A model generated the notes under the pieces. That model had not been told where the DNA came from. It saw only the letters and a program-made list of their open reading frames with translations, and did no database searches. Below are positions 23,523-32,061 of a stretch of DNA of 35,020 nt, piece by piece. Each line of letters opens with the position of its first letter. The stretch's first letter is position 1. The stretch is from Bradyrhizobium altum (GTDB lineage Bacteria > Pseudomonadota > Alphaproteobacteria > Rhizobiales > Xanthobacteraceae), in the NCBI RefSeq assembly GCF_020889705.1, contig NZ_JACMYP010000065.1:1-35020 (forward strand), written 5' to 3'. A program made the position numbers and the translations under genes.

Positions 23523-24536
23523 GTGACCATGCCATCCCTCTCACGACGTTCCGCGCTCGGCGTTCTCGCCGGAAGTCTGGTTGCGGGCAGCGTTCGCGCT
23601 GAAACCGGGGCGGGCGCTGGTCCCGATCTCGGCGGCGTCACCTTGCGTGTGGCCTATTACAAGGGCGGCTGGCGTCCGCTGCTGCAGGCCGCCGGCGAGG
23701 ACAAGACGCCTTAAAAGGTTGAATGGAAGGAGCTTAACAACGGCGTCCTCCACATCGAGGCCCTGAACGGCGATGCGCTCGACATCGGTTCGGGCAGCGA
23801 GATCCCCGCGATGTTCGCCGCGCGCCAGAACGCCAAGGTGCGGTTCATCGCCGTCACCCATGAGGACCTCAACATCCAGGTCACGGTGGCGGCGAAGGAT
23901 GCGCCGATCCATTCGATCGCCGACCTCAAGGGAAAGCGCGTCGGCTATGTCCGCACGACAACGGCACATTACTTCCTCGCCAAGCAGCTCGAGGAAGCGG
24001 GCCTTGCGTTCGGCGATATCGAGGCGATCAATTTGACGCCGTCGGACGGTTACTCGGCATTCGCTTCCGGCAAGCTCGATGCCTGGGCGATCTATGGCTA
24101 TAACGGACAGCTCGCCATCGCCAAGCAGGGCGCGCGGCTGCTCAAGACCGGCGTCGGCTATCTCTCGGGCAATTTCCCGATCTACGCCAACCCGAAGGCG
24201 GCCGACGATCCGCTGCGCCACGCGGCGGTGACCGATCTCTTGCTGCGCATCCAGCGCGCCTATGCGTTCGCCAACAAGAATTTTCGCGTCTATGCCGAAG
24301 CGCAGGTGGCCGAAACCCATCTGCCATTGCAGGACATTCTCGACCAGTTCGCACGCCGCAGCGACGACTTCTCGCTCGCCGGAGTGAGCCCTGACGTGCC
24401 GGACACCCACCAGAAGGTCGCCGACACCTTTCTCAAGCTCGGCGTGCTCGACGCGCGCACGGAGGTTGGAAAATTCTGGGATACGAGCTTCAACGATGCG
24501 ATCGCCGCGGGCGCAGCAAGGCTTGCGCGGAGTTGA
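23523..24536 (+). pseudogene. SsuA/NrtA-type solute-binding protein with a nonsense codon
   Basis: One frame runs from a GTG at 23523 (AGGAG nine bases upstream) to 24536, interrupted only by a TAA at 23712-23714. It begins with a Tat-like signal (SLSRRSALGVLAGSLVAGSV). After the stop it resumes as KVEWKELNNGVLHIEALNGD, then IADLKGKRVGYVRTTTAHYF and GKLDAWAIYGYNGQLAIAKQ. These are typical of aliphatic-sulfonate or nitrate/taurine binding proteins. Relatives have Tyr-Lys after the Thr-Pro, so a single base change of TAT or TAC to TAA explains the lesion. The next ATG (23811) would lack the signal and the first 95 or so residues. No transporter partners are adjacent. Confidence 0.82.
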
Positions 24537-24945
24537 CGGCCATCGTGAGAATGTAGCCCATATGGGCCAGGTGAAGGACGGGCCGGTTCCCGGAGATCGC
24601 GGCATTCTTCAGCGCAAAATTCCGGTCCTGCTGGAACGGCAGATATTTACGACCCCAGCGTGACGGCTGGGGTCGCAGGAGGTGCTGTGTGCCTCTGGGG
24701 CAATGATCAGGGCACAGCCACCGAACGGCACACAGACGAGAAAGTTCCAGGAGGGCCGCGGCTGGCTTGTGCCGTGCTGCCATGCAGAGCGGAAAGCTTG
24801 CAGGCCACGTCAGCTCCGTACCATGATGGTGACCAGATCGAATGCGGGTCTGGTAGACGCGCCGGGCACGGCCTCCGAGGGGCTGCGCCACTTTTGTTTG
24901 CAGCTGTTGATTGTCGCTCATGCGGATTGTTGCTCGGAGCTGAAA
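24537..24945. other. Intergenic stretch with one hairpin
   Basis: No convincing gene. A perfect 10-bp stem CGACCCCAGC / GCTGGGGTCG at 24650-24675 could be a 3' structure for the upstream pseudogene transcript. It has no T-run. Open frames across the rest look like shadow sequence. Confidence 0.4.
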
Positions 24946-25095
24946 TTGAATCACGACACGTTGGCCAAGCTCACCGTCACCATCATCGTCCTGGTCGCGC
25001 TGCTGGTCTGGCGTGTTGCTGACCAGAAGAAAGCGATCGCATGCGGGCTGAACTGCCCGACCGACCTGTCGGCGAACCGGAAGCCCGCTGAATAG
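24946..25095 (+). CDS. Putative 49-residue single-helix membrane protein
   Basis: From a TTG at 24946 with GGAG six bases upstream, the frame reads MNHDTLAKLTVTIIVLVALL, then VWRVADQKKAIACGLNCPTD to a stop at 25095. It has one membrane helix and two cysteines in the tail. The frame is open upstream to 24682, but that part is not protein-like. The start is unusual, so this remains tentative. Confidence 0.35.
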   Translation: MNHDTLAKLTVTIIVLVALLVWRVADQKKAIACGLNCPTDLSANRKPAE

Positions 25096-25230
25096 GAACA
25101 GCTCGTTGATCGATGTCGCCTCGGTGTTGCGCGCCGCGCGCCCTATCGGCCATCGCGCGGGGCGTATATCGTCGGCGGCAAATGCAAGATCGGTCCCGCG
25201 TGCCGGGTAACGACGTGAAGTGAGGAAGCG

Positions 25231-26418
25231 ATGTCCGACATGCTGCTGTTTTCGCCGATGACCATCCGCGGCGTCACGCTGAAGAACCGCATCGTGGTGC
25301 CGCCGATGCATCAGTATTCGGCCGAGAAGGGCTTTCCGACCGACTGGCATCTGATGAATGCCGGCAAGTTCGCCGCCGGCGGCGCCAGTCTCGTGATCGT
25401 CGAATCGACCAAGGTGGAGCGCCGCGGATGCGGGACGATCGGCGATCTCGGCATCTGGGACGACAAGTTCATCGCGCCGCTCAGCCGGCTCGTCAGCTTC
25501 ATCAAGCAGCAGAACGCCGTGGCCGGCATCCAGCTCGGCCATTCCGGCCGCAAGGCGCGCGCGAGCCGCCCATGGGAGGGCGACCGTCCGCTCGAACGCA
25601 GCGCCGCAATCGAGGATTGGGATGCCTGGACGCCGGTGGCGCCGAGCGCGATCGCCCATAGCGAGCGCTGGCCGGTGCCGCGCGCGCTGGAAACGCATGA
25701 GGTGAAGGACCTCGTCGCGGCCTGGGGGCAGGCGGCGCGGCGCGCGCATGAGGCCGGGTTCGAGGTGCTCGAACTGCACGGCGCCCATGGCTATCTCGTG
25801 CACGAATTCCTCTCCGCGCGCGCGAACCAGCGCAGCGATGAATATGGTGGCTCGGAAGCCAACCGGATGCGCTTCCTGATCGAGGTGACCGAGGCCATGC
25901 GCGCACACTGGCCGGATCACAAGCCGCTGTTCGTGCGGCTGTCGGTCGAGGACAATGCCGGCTGGGGTCCGGAGCAGAGCACGCGGCTGGCGGCGATCCT
26001 GAAGCCCAGGGGCGTCGATGTGATCGACTGCTCGTCCGGGGGAATCAGCGAGATGGCGCCGATCCTGGGCAAGGAGATCAAATACAACTATCAGGTGCCG
26101 CTGGCGGAATATGTGCGCCGGCACGCCGATATCATGACCATGGCGGTCGGCCTGATCATCCATGGTGACCAGGCCGAGCAAATCCTGCGTGACAAACAAG
26201 CAGATTTGATCGCGGTCGGCCGGGAAATCCTCAATAACCCCAACTGGCCGATGGACGCCGCGCTAAAACTCGGGGTTGAAGGGCCATTTCGCCATGTTCC
26301 TCCGCAGTTTGGCTATTGGCTGGGCACCCGGGCCAAGCGCGGATTCGGGACCCGGCCATCGACCTGGCAGAACGGGTTGCAGGAGGCTGGGCCAGAGGCC
26401 GACCGGGAGCTGACTTAG
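25231..26418 (+). CDS. NADH:flavin oxidoreductase, Old Yellow Enzyme family (YqjM-like)
   Basis: 395 residues with GAGGAAGCG before the ATG. It is an FMN-binding TIM barrel: LFSPMTIRGVTLKNRIVVPP at the N-terminus, GIQLGHSGRKA, the substrate/flavin motif GFEVLELHGAHGYLVHEFLS, then RANQRSDEYGGSEANRMRFL, and phosphate binding near IAVGREILNNPNW. The His pair expected in YqjM/xenobiotic-reductase types is present as HGAH. These enzymes use NAD(P)H to reduce activated C=C bonds, often of xenobiotics. It stands alone with no regulator adjacent. The C-terminal 25 residues are polar and unremarkable. Confidence 0.93.
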   Translation: MSDMLLFSPMTIRGVTLKNRIVVPPMHQYSAEKGFPTDWHLMNAGKFAAGGASLVIVESTKVERRGCGTIGDLGIWDDKFIAPLSRLVSFIKQQNAVAGIQLGHSGRKARASRPWEGDRPLERSAAIEDWDAWTPVAPSAIAHSERWPVPRALETHEVKDLVAAWGQAARRAHEAGFEVLELHGAHGYLVHEFLSARANQRSDEYGGSEANRMRFLIEVTEAMRAHWPDHKPLFVRLSVEDNAGWGPEQSTRLAAILKPRGVDVIDCSSGGISEMAPILGKEIKYNYQVPLAEYVRRHADIMTMAVGLIIHGDQAEQILRDKQADLIAVGREILNNPNWPMDAALKLGVEGPFRHVPPQFGYWLGTRAKRGFGTRPSTWQNGLQEAGPEADRELT

Positions 26419-26599
26419 GCTGACGTGGTGCTGACTAAATGCTGATTTTGGGGCTGACCAGGGCATCGTGACAGGACCGTAATGGTCCAGTGACAAGGGC
26501 GGCCTTGATCCGACCAAAAAGCCGTTGTGTGGTGCCTGGGGTGGGGCAGGCGAACGTTGCGGAACGTGGCCGGCCGATAGCGAAAAAGGATCGCGGATA

Positions 26600-27949
26600 A
26601 TGCGCAAACATGTTGGCTTCTTCCTCGGGACGGCTGCGGGAGCGTGTCTCACCCTGCTCGTGGCCTCGCCGCAGGGGGCGCATCTGTTCGCCGTCGCCAA
26701 TGCCGCCGCGCATGTCGACAACACCTATTCGCAGCTCAACCTGTTCGGCGAGGTGTTCGAGAAGATCAAGACCGACTACGTCGAGAAGCCCGAGGACTCC
26801 AAGCTCGTCGAAGGGGCGATCAACGGCATGATCTCCTCGCTCGATCCGCACTCCCGCTACATGAACGAGAAGGGCTGGGCGGAGATGCAGGAGACCACGC
26901 ATGGCGAGTTCGGCGGGCTCGGCATCGAGGTCACGATGGAGGACGGCTTCGTCAAGGTGGTGGCGCCGATCGACGACACGCCTGCCTCGCGCGCCGGCAT
27001 CATGTCGGGCGACGTGATCACCTCGATCGACGATGAGCAGATTCAGGGCCTGACGCTCGACCAGGCCGTCAACAAGATGAAGGGCGCGCCCAACAGTTCG
27101 ATCCGGCTGAAGATCATCCGCAAGGACGCCGACAAGCCGATCGAGGTCTCGATCACCCGTGAGATCATCCGCGTCCGCCCGGTGAAGTATCACGTCGAGG
27201 GCGGCGATATCGGCTATATCCGCATCACCTCGTTCAACGAGCAGACCACCGAAGGCCTGCGCAAGGCGATCGGCGAGATCCAGAAGCAGGTCCCGCAGGA
27301 CAAGCTCGACGGCTATGTCGTCGACCTCCGCAACAACCCGGGCGGCCTGCTCGACCAGGCGGTCTCGGTGACCTCGACGCTGATGCAGCGCGGCGAGGTG
27401 GTCTCGACCCGCGGCCGCAATCCGGAAGAGACCCAGCGCTTCACCGCCCATGGCGGCGACATGACCAAGGGCAAGCCGCTCGTGGTGCTGATCAATGGCG
27501 GCTCGGCCTCGGCCTCCGAGATCGTCGCCGGCGCGCTGCACGACCACAAGCGCGCGACGCTGATCGGCACCCGCTCGTTCGGCAAGGGCTCGGTGCAGAC
27601 CATCATTCCGCTCGGCGCCGGCAATGGCGCGCTGGCGCTGACCACCGCGCGCTATTTCACCCCGTCGGGCCATTCGATCCAGGCGCTTGGCATCAAGCCC
27701 GACATCGAGGTGCTGCAGGACGTGCCGGACGAGTTCAAGACCCGCTCCGAGATCAAGGGCGAGGCCTCGATGCGCGGCCACCTCTCCGCCGAAGGCGCCG
27801 AGCAGACCGGCTCGCAATCCTACGTGCCGCCGGATGAGAAGAACGACAAGGCGCTGGCCGCGGCGTTCAACCAGTTGCGCGGCGTCACCGTCAACGCCGA
27901 CGCCAAGAACGCGGACAAGGCCGCGCAGAAGCGGCCGGTGCCGAACTAG
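26600..27949 (+). CDS. ctpA: C-terminal processing protease, S41 family
   Basis: 449 residues from the ATG at 26600; the frame runs back to 26525 as non-coding sequence. A signal or anchor helix (residues 5-22) is followed by the N-terminal S41 region (IKTDYVEKPEDSKLVEGAIN to LDPHSRYM). The PDZ domain is at about 100-185 (GGLGIEVTMEDGFVKVVAPI to SRAGIMSGDVI). The S41 catalytic core has S304 (GGSASASEIVAGAL) and K329 (RSFGKGSVQT), spaced as in E. coli Tsp. It is periplasmic and trims C-termini of envelope proteins. It lacks the neighbours (EnvC-like amidase activator, divergent polysaccharide deacetylase) that I expect beside the housekeeping copy, so it may be a second paralogue. Confidence 0.93.
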   Translation: MRKHVGFFLGTAAGACLTLLVASPQGAHLFAVANAAAHVDNTYSQLNLFGEVFEKIKTDYVEKPEDSKLVEGAINGMISSLDPHSRYMNEKGWAEMQETTHGEFGGLGIEVTMEDGFVKVVAPIDDTPASRAGIMSGDVITSIDDEQIQGLTLDQAVNKMKGAPNSSIRLKIIRKDADKPIEVSITREIIRVRPVKYHVEGGDIGYIRITSFNEQTTEGLRKAIGEIQKQVPQDKLDGYVVDLRNNPGGLLDQAVSVTSTLMQRGEVVSTRGRNPEETQRFTAHGGDMTKGKPLVVLINGGSASASEIVAGALHDHKRATLIGTRSFGKGSVQTIIPLGAGNGALALTTARYFTPSGHSIQALGIKPDIEVLQDVPDEFKTRSEIKGEASMRGHLSAEGAEQTGSQSYVPPDEKNDKALAAAFNQLRGVTVNADAKNADKAAQKRPVPN

Positions 27950-27961
27950 AGCCTGACCCAT

Positions 27962-28083
27962 GTAGCCCGGATGGAGCGAAGCGAAATCCGGGAGCGGTCT
28001 GTGCGTTTGCAAAGGTCCCCGGATTGCGCGGAGCCTGTCATCGGGCGCGCGTTCGCGCGACCCGTTGGCTCCATCCGGGCTAC
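27962..28083. repeat. 122-base dispersed repeat, copy B
   Basis: Reverse-oriented relative of the repeat at 23236-23356, sharing the terminal GTAGCCCGGATGGAGC / GCTCCATCCGGGCTAC and the core with GGGCGCGCGTTCGCGCGACC. It begins 13 bases after the ctpA stop. Confidence 0.8.
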
Positions 28084-28240
28084 GCAGCCGCCAAAATATC
28101 GAAAACAACCCCATGCAAAGTAGCCGGTGGTGGCTGGCGCTCGACCAGGCAATTTGACACGTCGGGCAATTTCAGGGTTTTCTTCCAATATTCCGAAATT
28201 GTACAGGCGCCCGCTCCGGGCTCGCGACGTCCGAGAAGCC

Positions 28241-30973
28241 TTACGCCGCGCCGGCGACAGGCCTGCGCCGGCGCGCGACGCTCGGACCCGCAGCAGGGCC
28301 ACGGCGATGGCCGGCCAAGAGCTCGCGGATCTGGGCGCCCGGCTTCGGCGGGCTGAACAGATAGCCCTGCATTTCCGAACAGCCGAGCTCGCGCAGCAAT
28401 TGCTGCTGCTGTGCGGTCTCGACGCCTTCCGCCGTCGTGGTCATGCTGCGCTCGGCGGCGATGTTGACGACGGCCTCGACGATGCCGGCCGAACCTTGCG
28501 GATCGGCGATGTCAGTGACGAAGCAGCGGTCGATCTTGATCTTGTCGAACGGGAAGCGCTTCAAATAGCTCAGCGACGAATAGCCGGTGCCGAAATCGTC
28601 GAGTGCGATCCGAATGCCGATGGCGCGGAGTTGATGCAGCGCGGCCAGCGCCGTCTCGTCGTCGCGGATCAGCACCGCCTCGGTGATCTCGAGCTCCAGC
28701 CGGCCCGCCGACAGGCCCGATGCCGCCAGCGCGGCGATCACCTTGAGCGCCAGCGTGCCGGTCCGGAACTGCACCGGCGAGACGTTGACCGCGAGCCTGA
28801 CAGGGTCGGGCCAGTTCACCGCTTCCTTGCAGGCCGTCATCAGCACCCATTCGCCGAGCTGGTTGATCAAGCCGGTCTCCTCGGCGATCGGCACGAAGTC
28901 GGCCGGCGAGATCATGCCGCGCATCGGATGGCGCCAACGCACCAGCGCCTCGCAGCCGGTGATCTCGTTGCTGCGCAGGTCGACGCAGGGCTGGTAATAC
29001 ACTTCGAGCCCGCTGCCCGCGGCGATGGTCTGCCGCAGCTCCACCTCGAGCTCGCGGCGGGCGCGGGCATCGGCGTCCATCGCCGGTTCGAAGAAGCGCG
29101 AGACGCGCCGGCCGGCCGACTTCGCTGCATACATCGCAAGGTCGGCGTTCTTCAATATCTGGTCGAGATCGGCGCCGTCCTTCGGCGCCAGTGCAATGCC
29201 GATGCTGGCGTCGGTCGTGACCTGATGGCCGAGGCATTGATAGGGCGAGCGGATGACCTCGTAGATGCGCGCGACGAGGTCGGTGACCTCGACCTCGTTC
29301 TTCACGCCGGTCTGCACGATCGCGAATTCGTCGCCGCCGAGCCGGGCGACGAAATCGCCGTCGCCGATCACGCCGGATAGCGTCCGCGCAACGGACTTGA
29401 GCAGCTCATCGCCGACCATGTGGCCGAGCGAGTCGTTGACGCCCTTGAATTCGTCGATGTCGATATAGAGCACCGCGAGCTGGCTGTCGGGGGTGACGTG
29501 CGGCAGCTCGCGCTTGATCTCCTCGTGGAACAGCGCGCGGTTCGGCAGGTCGGTGAGAGCATCGTAGTGGGCAAGATGCGTGATGCGTTCCTCGGCGCGG
29601 CGGCGCTCGGTGACGTCCTCATGGGTCGCAAGCCAGCCGCCATCGGCCAGCGGCTCGTTGACGACCTGGATCGAGCGCCCGTCCGGCGTCGCGATCACCA
29701 TGGTGTTGCGGATGCCGACGTCGCGCAGCACGAGGTTGACGTAGCGCTCGACGTCGCCCTGGAACGAGCCGGTGAGGTGGCGATGCACGATGACGTCGCG
29801 GAAGCTGCAGCCGGGCCGGATGACGTCGGCGGACAATCCGTACATCTCGATATAGCGCTTGTTGCAGATCACCAGCCGCTGCGCGGCATCGAACAGCAAC
29901 AGCCCCTGCGTCATGTTGTTGACGGCGGTGTCGAGCCGGAGCTTCTCCAGCGTCAGGCGCTGCTGCTGGGTGCGGTGCTGCTGCAACAGCTTGCGCACCA
30001 CCAGCGTGAGCAGGATCGCGATCGCCAGCACCGATGCTGCGGTCACCGCGATCAGGATGCCGATCTGCTCGCGCCAATTGGCGAGCGCCGCGTCCGTGGT
30101 GGTGGTGGCGACGACGACGATCGGGAATTTGGTGAGCGCCCGCGACGACACCAGGCGGTCCTTGCCGTCGACCGGGCTGGTCAGCCGCGAAGTGCTCTGC
30201 GGCAGCTCGAACACCTGCTGCTGACCGGCCGGGCCGCTCCGAAAATTCTTCCCGATCATCTCCTCGACATGGGGATAGCGCGCCAGCAGCGTGCCGTCGC
30301 GATGGTGCATCGAGATCGCAGCGCCTTCGCCGAGCGCAACGGTCGAGAAGAATTTCTCGAAGGTCGCCGGCTCGATGCCGCGCCCGACCACGCCGAGGAA
30401 CTCGCCATGCGGGCCCGTGACCTTGCGGACGATCGCGGTGGTCCAGTTTCCGCTGACGCGGCTGACCACCGGCGCGACCATCATGTCGGGCGAGTAGGGG
30501 CTGGATTTGAAGATATTGAAATAGTCGCGATCGGCGATAGAGGCCTGCGGCAGCGGCCAGGCGCCCGAGCTGTTGATCAGCACGCCATCGGCGTCGAACA
30601 CGTTGAGGCTGCCGACATTGGACAGCGCGTCCATCTTGGACTTGAGCATCGCATGGATGTCGGCGGCCGACATCCGGCGCTTGTAGTTCTCCGGCGTCGC
30701 GATCCCGTTGTCGCGCATGAACGCGATCAGGTCGCGCTGGACCACCTCGAGGTCGTCGAGCTGCTGGTCGAAATGCCGTGCCAGCAGCAGCACGGTGTTC
30801 TCGAGCTCGCGCTCGCTGTTGTGCAAGGCGCGCTCGCGGAAATTCTCGGCCATCAGGGTGGCGCCGATCGCGATCGCGGCCATCAGCACGGCGCCGCCAA
30901 GGATCAGCCAGCGGATCGGACCACTGCCGATCACCGAGGTGACGTTGAACGAGGCGCTGCCGTTTGGATTCAT
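28241..30973 (-). CDS. Membrane dCache-PAS-GGDEF-EAL cyclic-di-GMP protein
   Basis: 910 residues. TM1 is at about 20-42 and TM2 at about 303-327, flanking a periplasmic dCache-like sensor domain (NVFDADGVLINSSGAWPLPQ, then REYFN-type contacts at DRDYFNIFKSSPY). A PAS domain follows (345-455), then GGDEF (465-630) with the intact motif LGGDEFAIV at 546-550. The EAL domain (645-890) has EALVRWRHP, NVSPVQFR, ITEAVLI, DDFGTGYSSL, KIKIDR and TTAEGVET. The residues for phosphodiesterase activity are present. No RxxD inhibitory site precedes GGDEF (the expected place reads GDGD), so product inhibition of any cyclase is not expected. It probably adjusts cyclic-di-GMP in response to a periplasmic ligand. 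It stands alone. Confidence 0.93.
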   Translation of the reverse strand: MNPNGSASFNVTSVIGSGPIRWLILGGAVLMAAIAIGATLMAENFRERALHNSERELENTVLLLARHFDQQLDDLEVVQRDLIAFMRDNGIATPENYKRRMSAADIHAMLKSKMDALSNVGSLNVFDADGVLINSSGAWPLPQASIADRDYFNIFKSSPYSPDMMVAPVVSRVSGNWTTAIVRKVTGPHGEFLGVVGRGIEPATFEKFFSTVALGEGAAISMHHRDGTLLARYPHVEEMIGKNFRSGPAGQQQVFELPQSTSRLTSPVDGKDRLVSSRALTKFPIVVVATTTTDAALANWREQIGILIAVTAASVLAIAILLTLVVRKLLQQHRTQQQRLTLEKLRLDTAVNNMTQGLLLFDAAQRLVICNKRYIEMYGLSADVIRPGCSFRDVIVHRHLTGSFQGDVERYVNLVLRDVGIRNTMVIATPDGRSIQVVNEPLADGGWLATHEDVTERRRAEERITHLAHYDALTDLPNRALFHEEIKRELPHVTPDSQLAVLYIDIDEFKGVNDSLGHMVGDELLKSVARTLSGVIGDGDFVARLGGDEFAIVQTGVKNEVEVTDLVARIYEVIRSPYQCLGHQVTTDASIGIALAPKDGADLDQILKNADLAMYAAKSAGRRVSRFFEPAMDADARARRELEVELRQTIAAGSGLEVYYQPCVDLRSNEITGCEALVRWRHPMRGMISPADFVPIAEETGLINQLGEWVLMTACKEAVNWPDPVRLAVNVSPVQFRTGTLALKVIAALAASGLSAGRLELEITEAVLIRDDETALAALHQLRAIGIRIALDDFGTGYSSLSYLKRFPFDKIKIDRCFVTDIADPQGSAGIVEAVVNIAAERSMTTTAEGVETAQQQQLLRELGCSEMQGYLFSPPKPGAQIRELLAGHRRGPAAGPSVARRRRPVAGAA

Positions 30974-31143
30974 CTGACGCTATCGCTTCCAGGCGTTTCA
31001 CCCGGAAGTAGGTTTGGTACACCTCCGGCCCGCGAAAGTCGTATCCAAACGAGATGGAGCGCCGGTTAGCGAGATTGGTTAACGAATGGTTGCCTGGATG
31101 GGTTGGCGCTGCCGCCCCTCGCACGTGCGCGCTCGCCGTTCGA

Positions 31144-31965
31144 TTAACCAGCCGATACGACAAGCTGCCGGTTGACAAGGCGGAGACCCGATTCCGGATC
31201 ATGCGTCGGCAGGTAGATTGTCGGACGGCTTCGCGCAAAAGTCTTGATGGCATCAAGTGTGGCTTTTGCGATAGCGGCGTCGCCGCTGACCCCGTCGACC
31301 GTGCCTGAAAGCATGAGCGCCTGATTGTATGAGGTGTCGCCGGCGAGGAAAATTGCGGTGTCGCCATCCTGAACAATGACGGACATATGGTTTGGTGTGT
31401 GTCCAGGCGTTGCCACCGCAACAATGTCGCCCGCCTTTGTAAGCCGCTGGCTGCGCTTGAACGAGCCAAACTGTTCTGCTGGCAGTTCGACCGGCGTTGG
31501 GTCGAACCAACTGGGCCAACGATGGGGCAGATACCCCCGCGCACGCCCAAGCAATCCGCGAGCCTGCGCGAGTTCATCGGCCGGGACAATGATTTCGCTG
31601 TTGGGGAAGTGCGCGAGACCTCCGTCGTGATCCATATGCAAATGAGTGAGCACGACTTTCTTTACATCGCGGGGACCAATCCCCAAGGCCCGGAGCTGCG
31701 GCCCAATCTCTTGCTCGCGCTCGATTTGGAAGCCGACCTCCCATCTCACATAGGGATTGAGCTCGCGCGAATGCTCCAACAGATGTGTCCCTTGGCCGCT
31801 GTCGACGACAATGACGCCTTCAGGATGCTCGATCGCCCAAGCGAATGTCGGCACCCAGTCGGTCCAATTCGGATCGAGGAATACGTCGATGAGGCCGTGG
31901 CCTCGGCCTTCGACCTGGGCGGTTTTGATTTTGACGGTTCCTGTCTGAATAGCATGGATGCGCAT
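31144..31965 (-). CDS. Metallo-beta-lactamase-fold hydrolase, lactonase-like
   Basis: 273 residues. The metal-binding motif HLHMDHDG (H108, H110, D112, H113) is complete. Later ligands are in TPGHTPNH, AGDTSYNQ and PTHDPES. The overall layout (VVDSGQGTH near residue 55, a long insert about 60-100) resembles N-acyl-homoserine-lactonase-type members of the fold. It has no signal peptide, so it is cytoplasmic. The substrate cannot be fixed from sequence. It is divergent from a LysR regulator gene 96 bases away, which probably controls it. Confidence 0.85.
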   Translation of the reverse strand: MRIHAIQTGTVKIKTAQVEGRGHGLIDVFLDPNWTDWVPTFAWAIEHPEGVIVVDSGQGTHLLEHSRELNPYVRWEVGFQIEREQEIGPQLRALGIGPRDVKKVVLTHLHMDHDGGLAHFPNSEIIVPADELAQARGLLGRARGYLPHRWPSWFDPTPVELPAEQFGSFKRSQRLTKAGDIVAVATPGHTPNHMSVIVQDGDTAIFLAGDTSYNQALMLSGTVDGVSGDAAIAKATLDAIKTFARSRPTIYLPTHDPESGLRLVNRQLVVSAG

Positions 31966-32061
31966 CTGGGTGTCTCGTTATGGCGGTTGGTGGACCCGAA
32001 ATACGCGCTCCTCCGGATGAACGGAATTGTCGAAGGTTCTTGAGTTGGTATACAAAAATGC
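31966..32061. promoter_or_regulatory. Divergent promoter region between hydrolase and LysR genes
   Basis: A 96-base gap separates the two divergent starts. LysR proteins commonly bind T-N11-A sites in such gaps. AT-richer sequence near 32035-32058 (TTCTTGAGTTGGTATACAAA) is a candidate site. No single box can be singled out with confidence. Confidence 0.4.

Noticed and set aside
23712..23714. Programmed recoding of the stop in the SsuA-type gene
   Set aside because: The codon is TAA, with no pyrrolysine or selenocysteine context, so a simple nonsense mutation is likelier.
24490..26199. Long minus-strand frame of 569 codons
   Set aside because: It lies antisense to the flavin oxidoreductase and its upstream spacer. 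Its His/Arg/Asp-rich translation is typical of the shadow of a GC-rich gene.
26435..28114. Long minus-strand frame of 559 codons
   Set aside because: It is antisense to ctpA, which has complete domains and catalytic residues, and shows no recognisable fold.
29420..31069. Long plus-strand frame of 549 codons
   Set aside because: It is antisense to the GGDEF-EAL gene, with a shadow-type composition.
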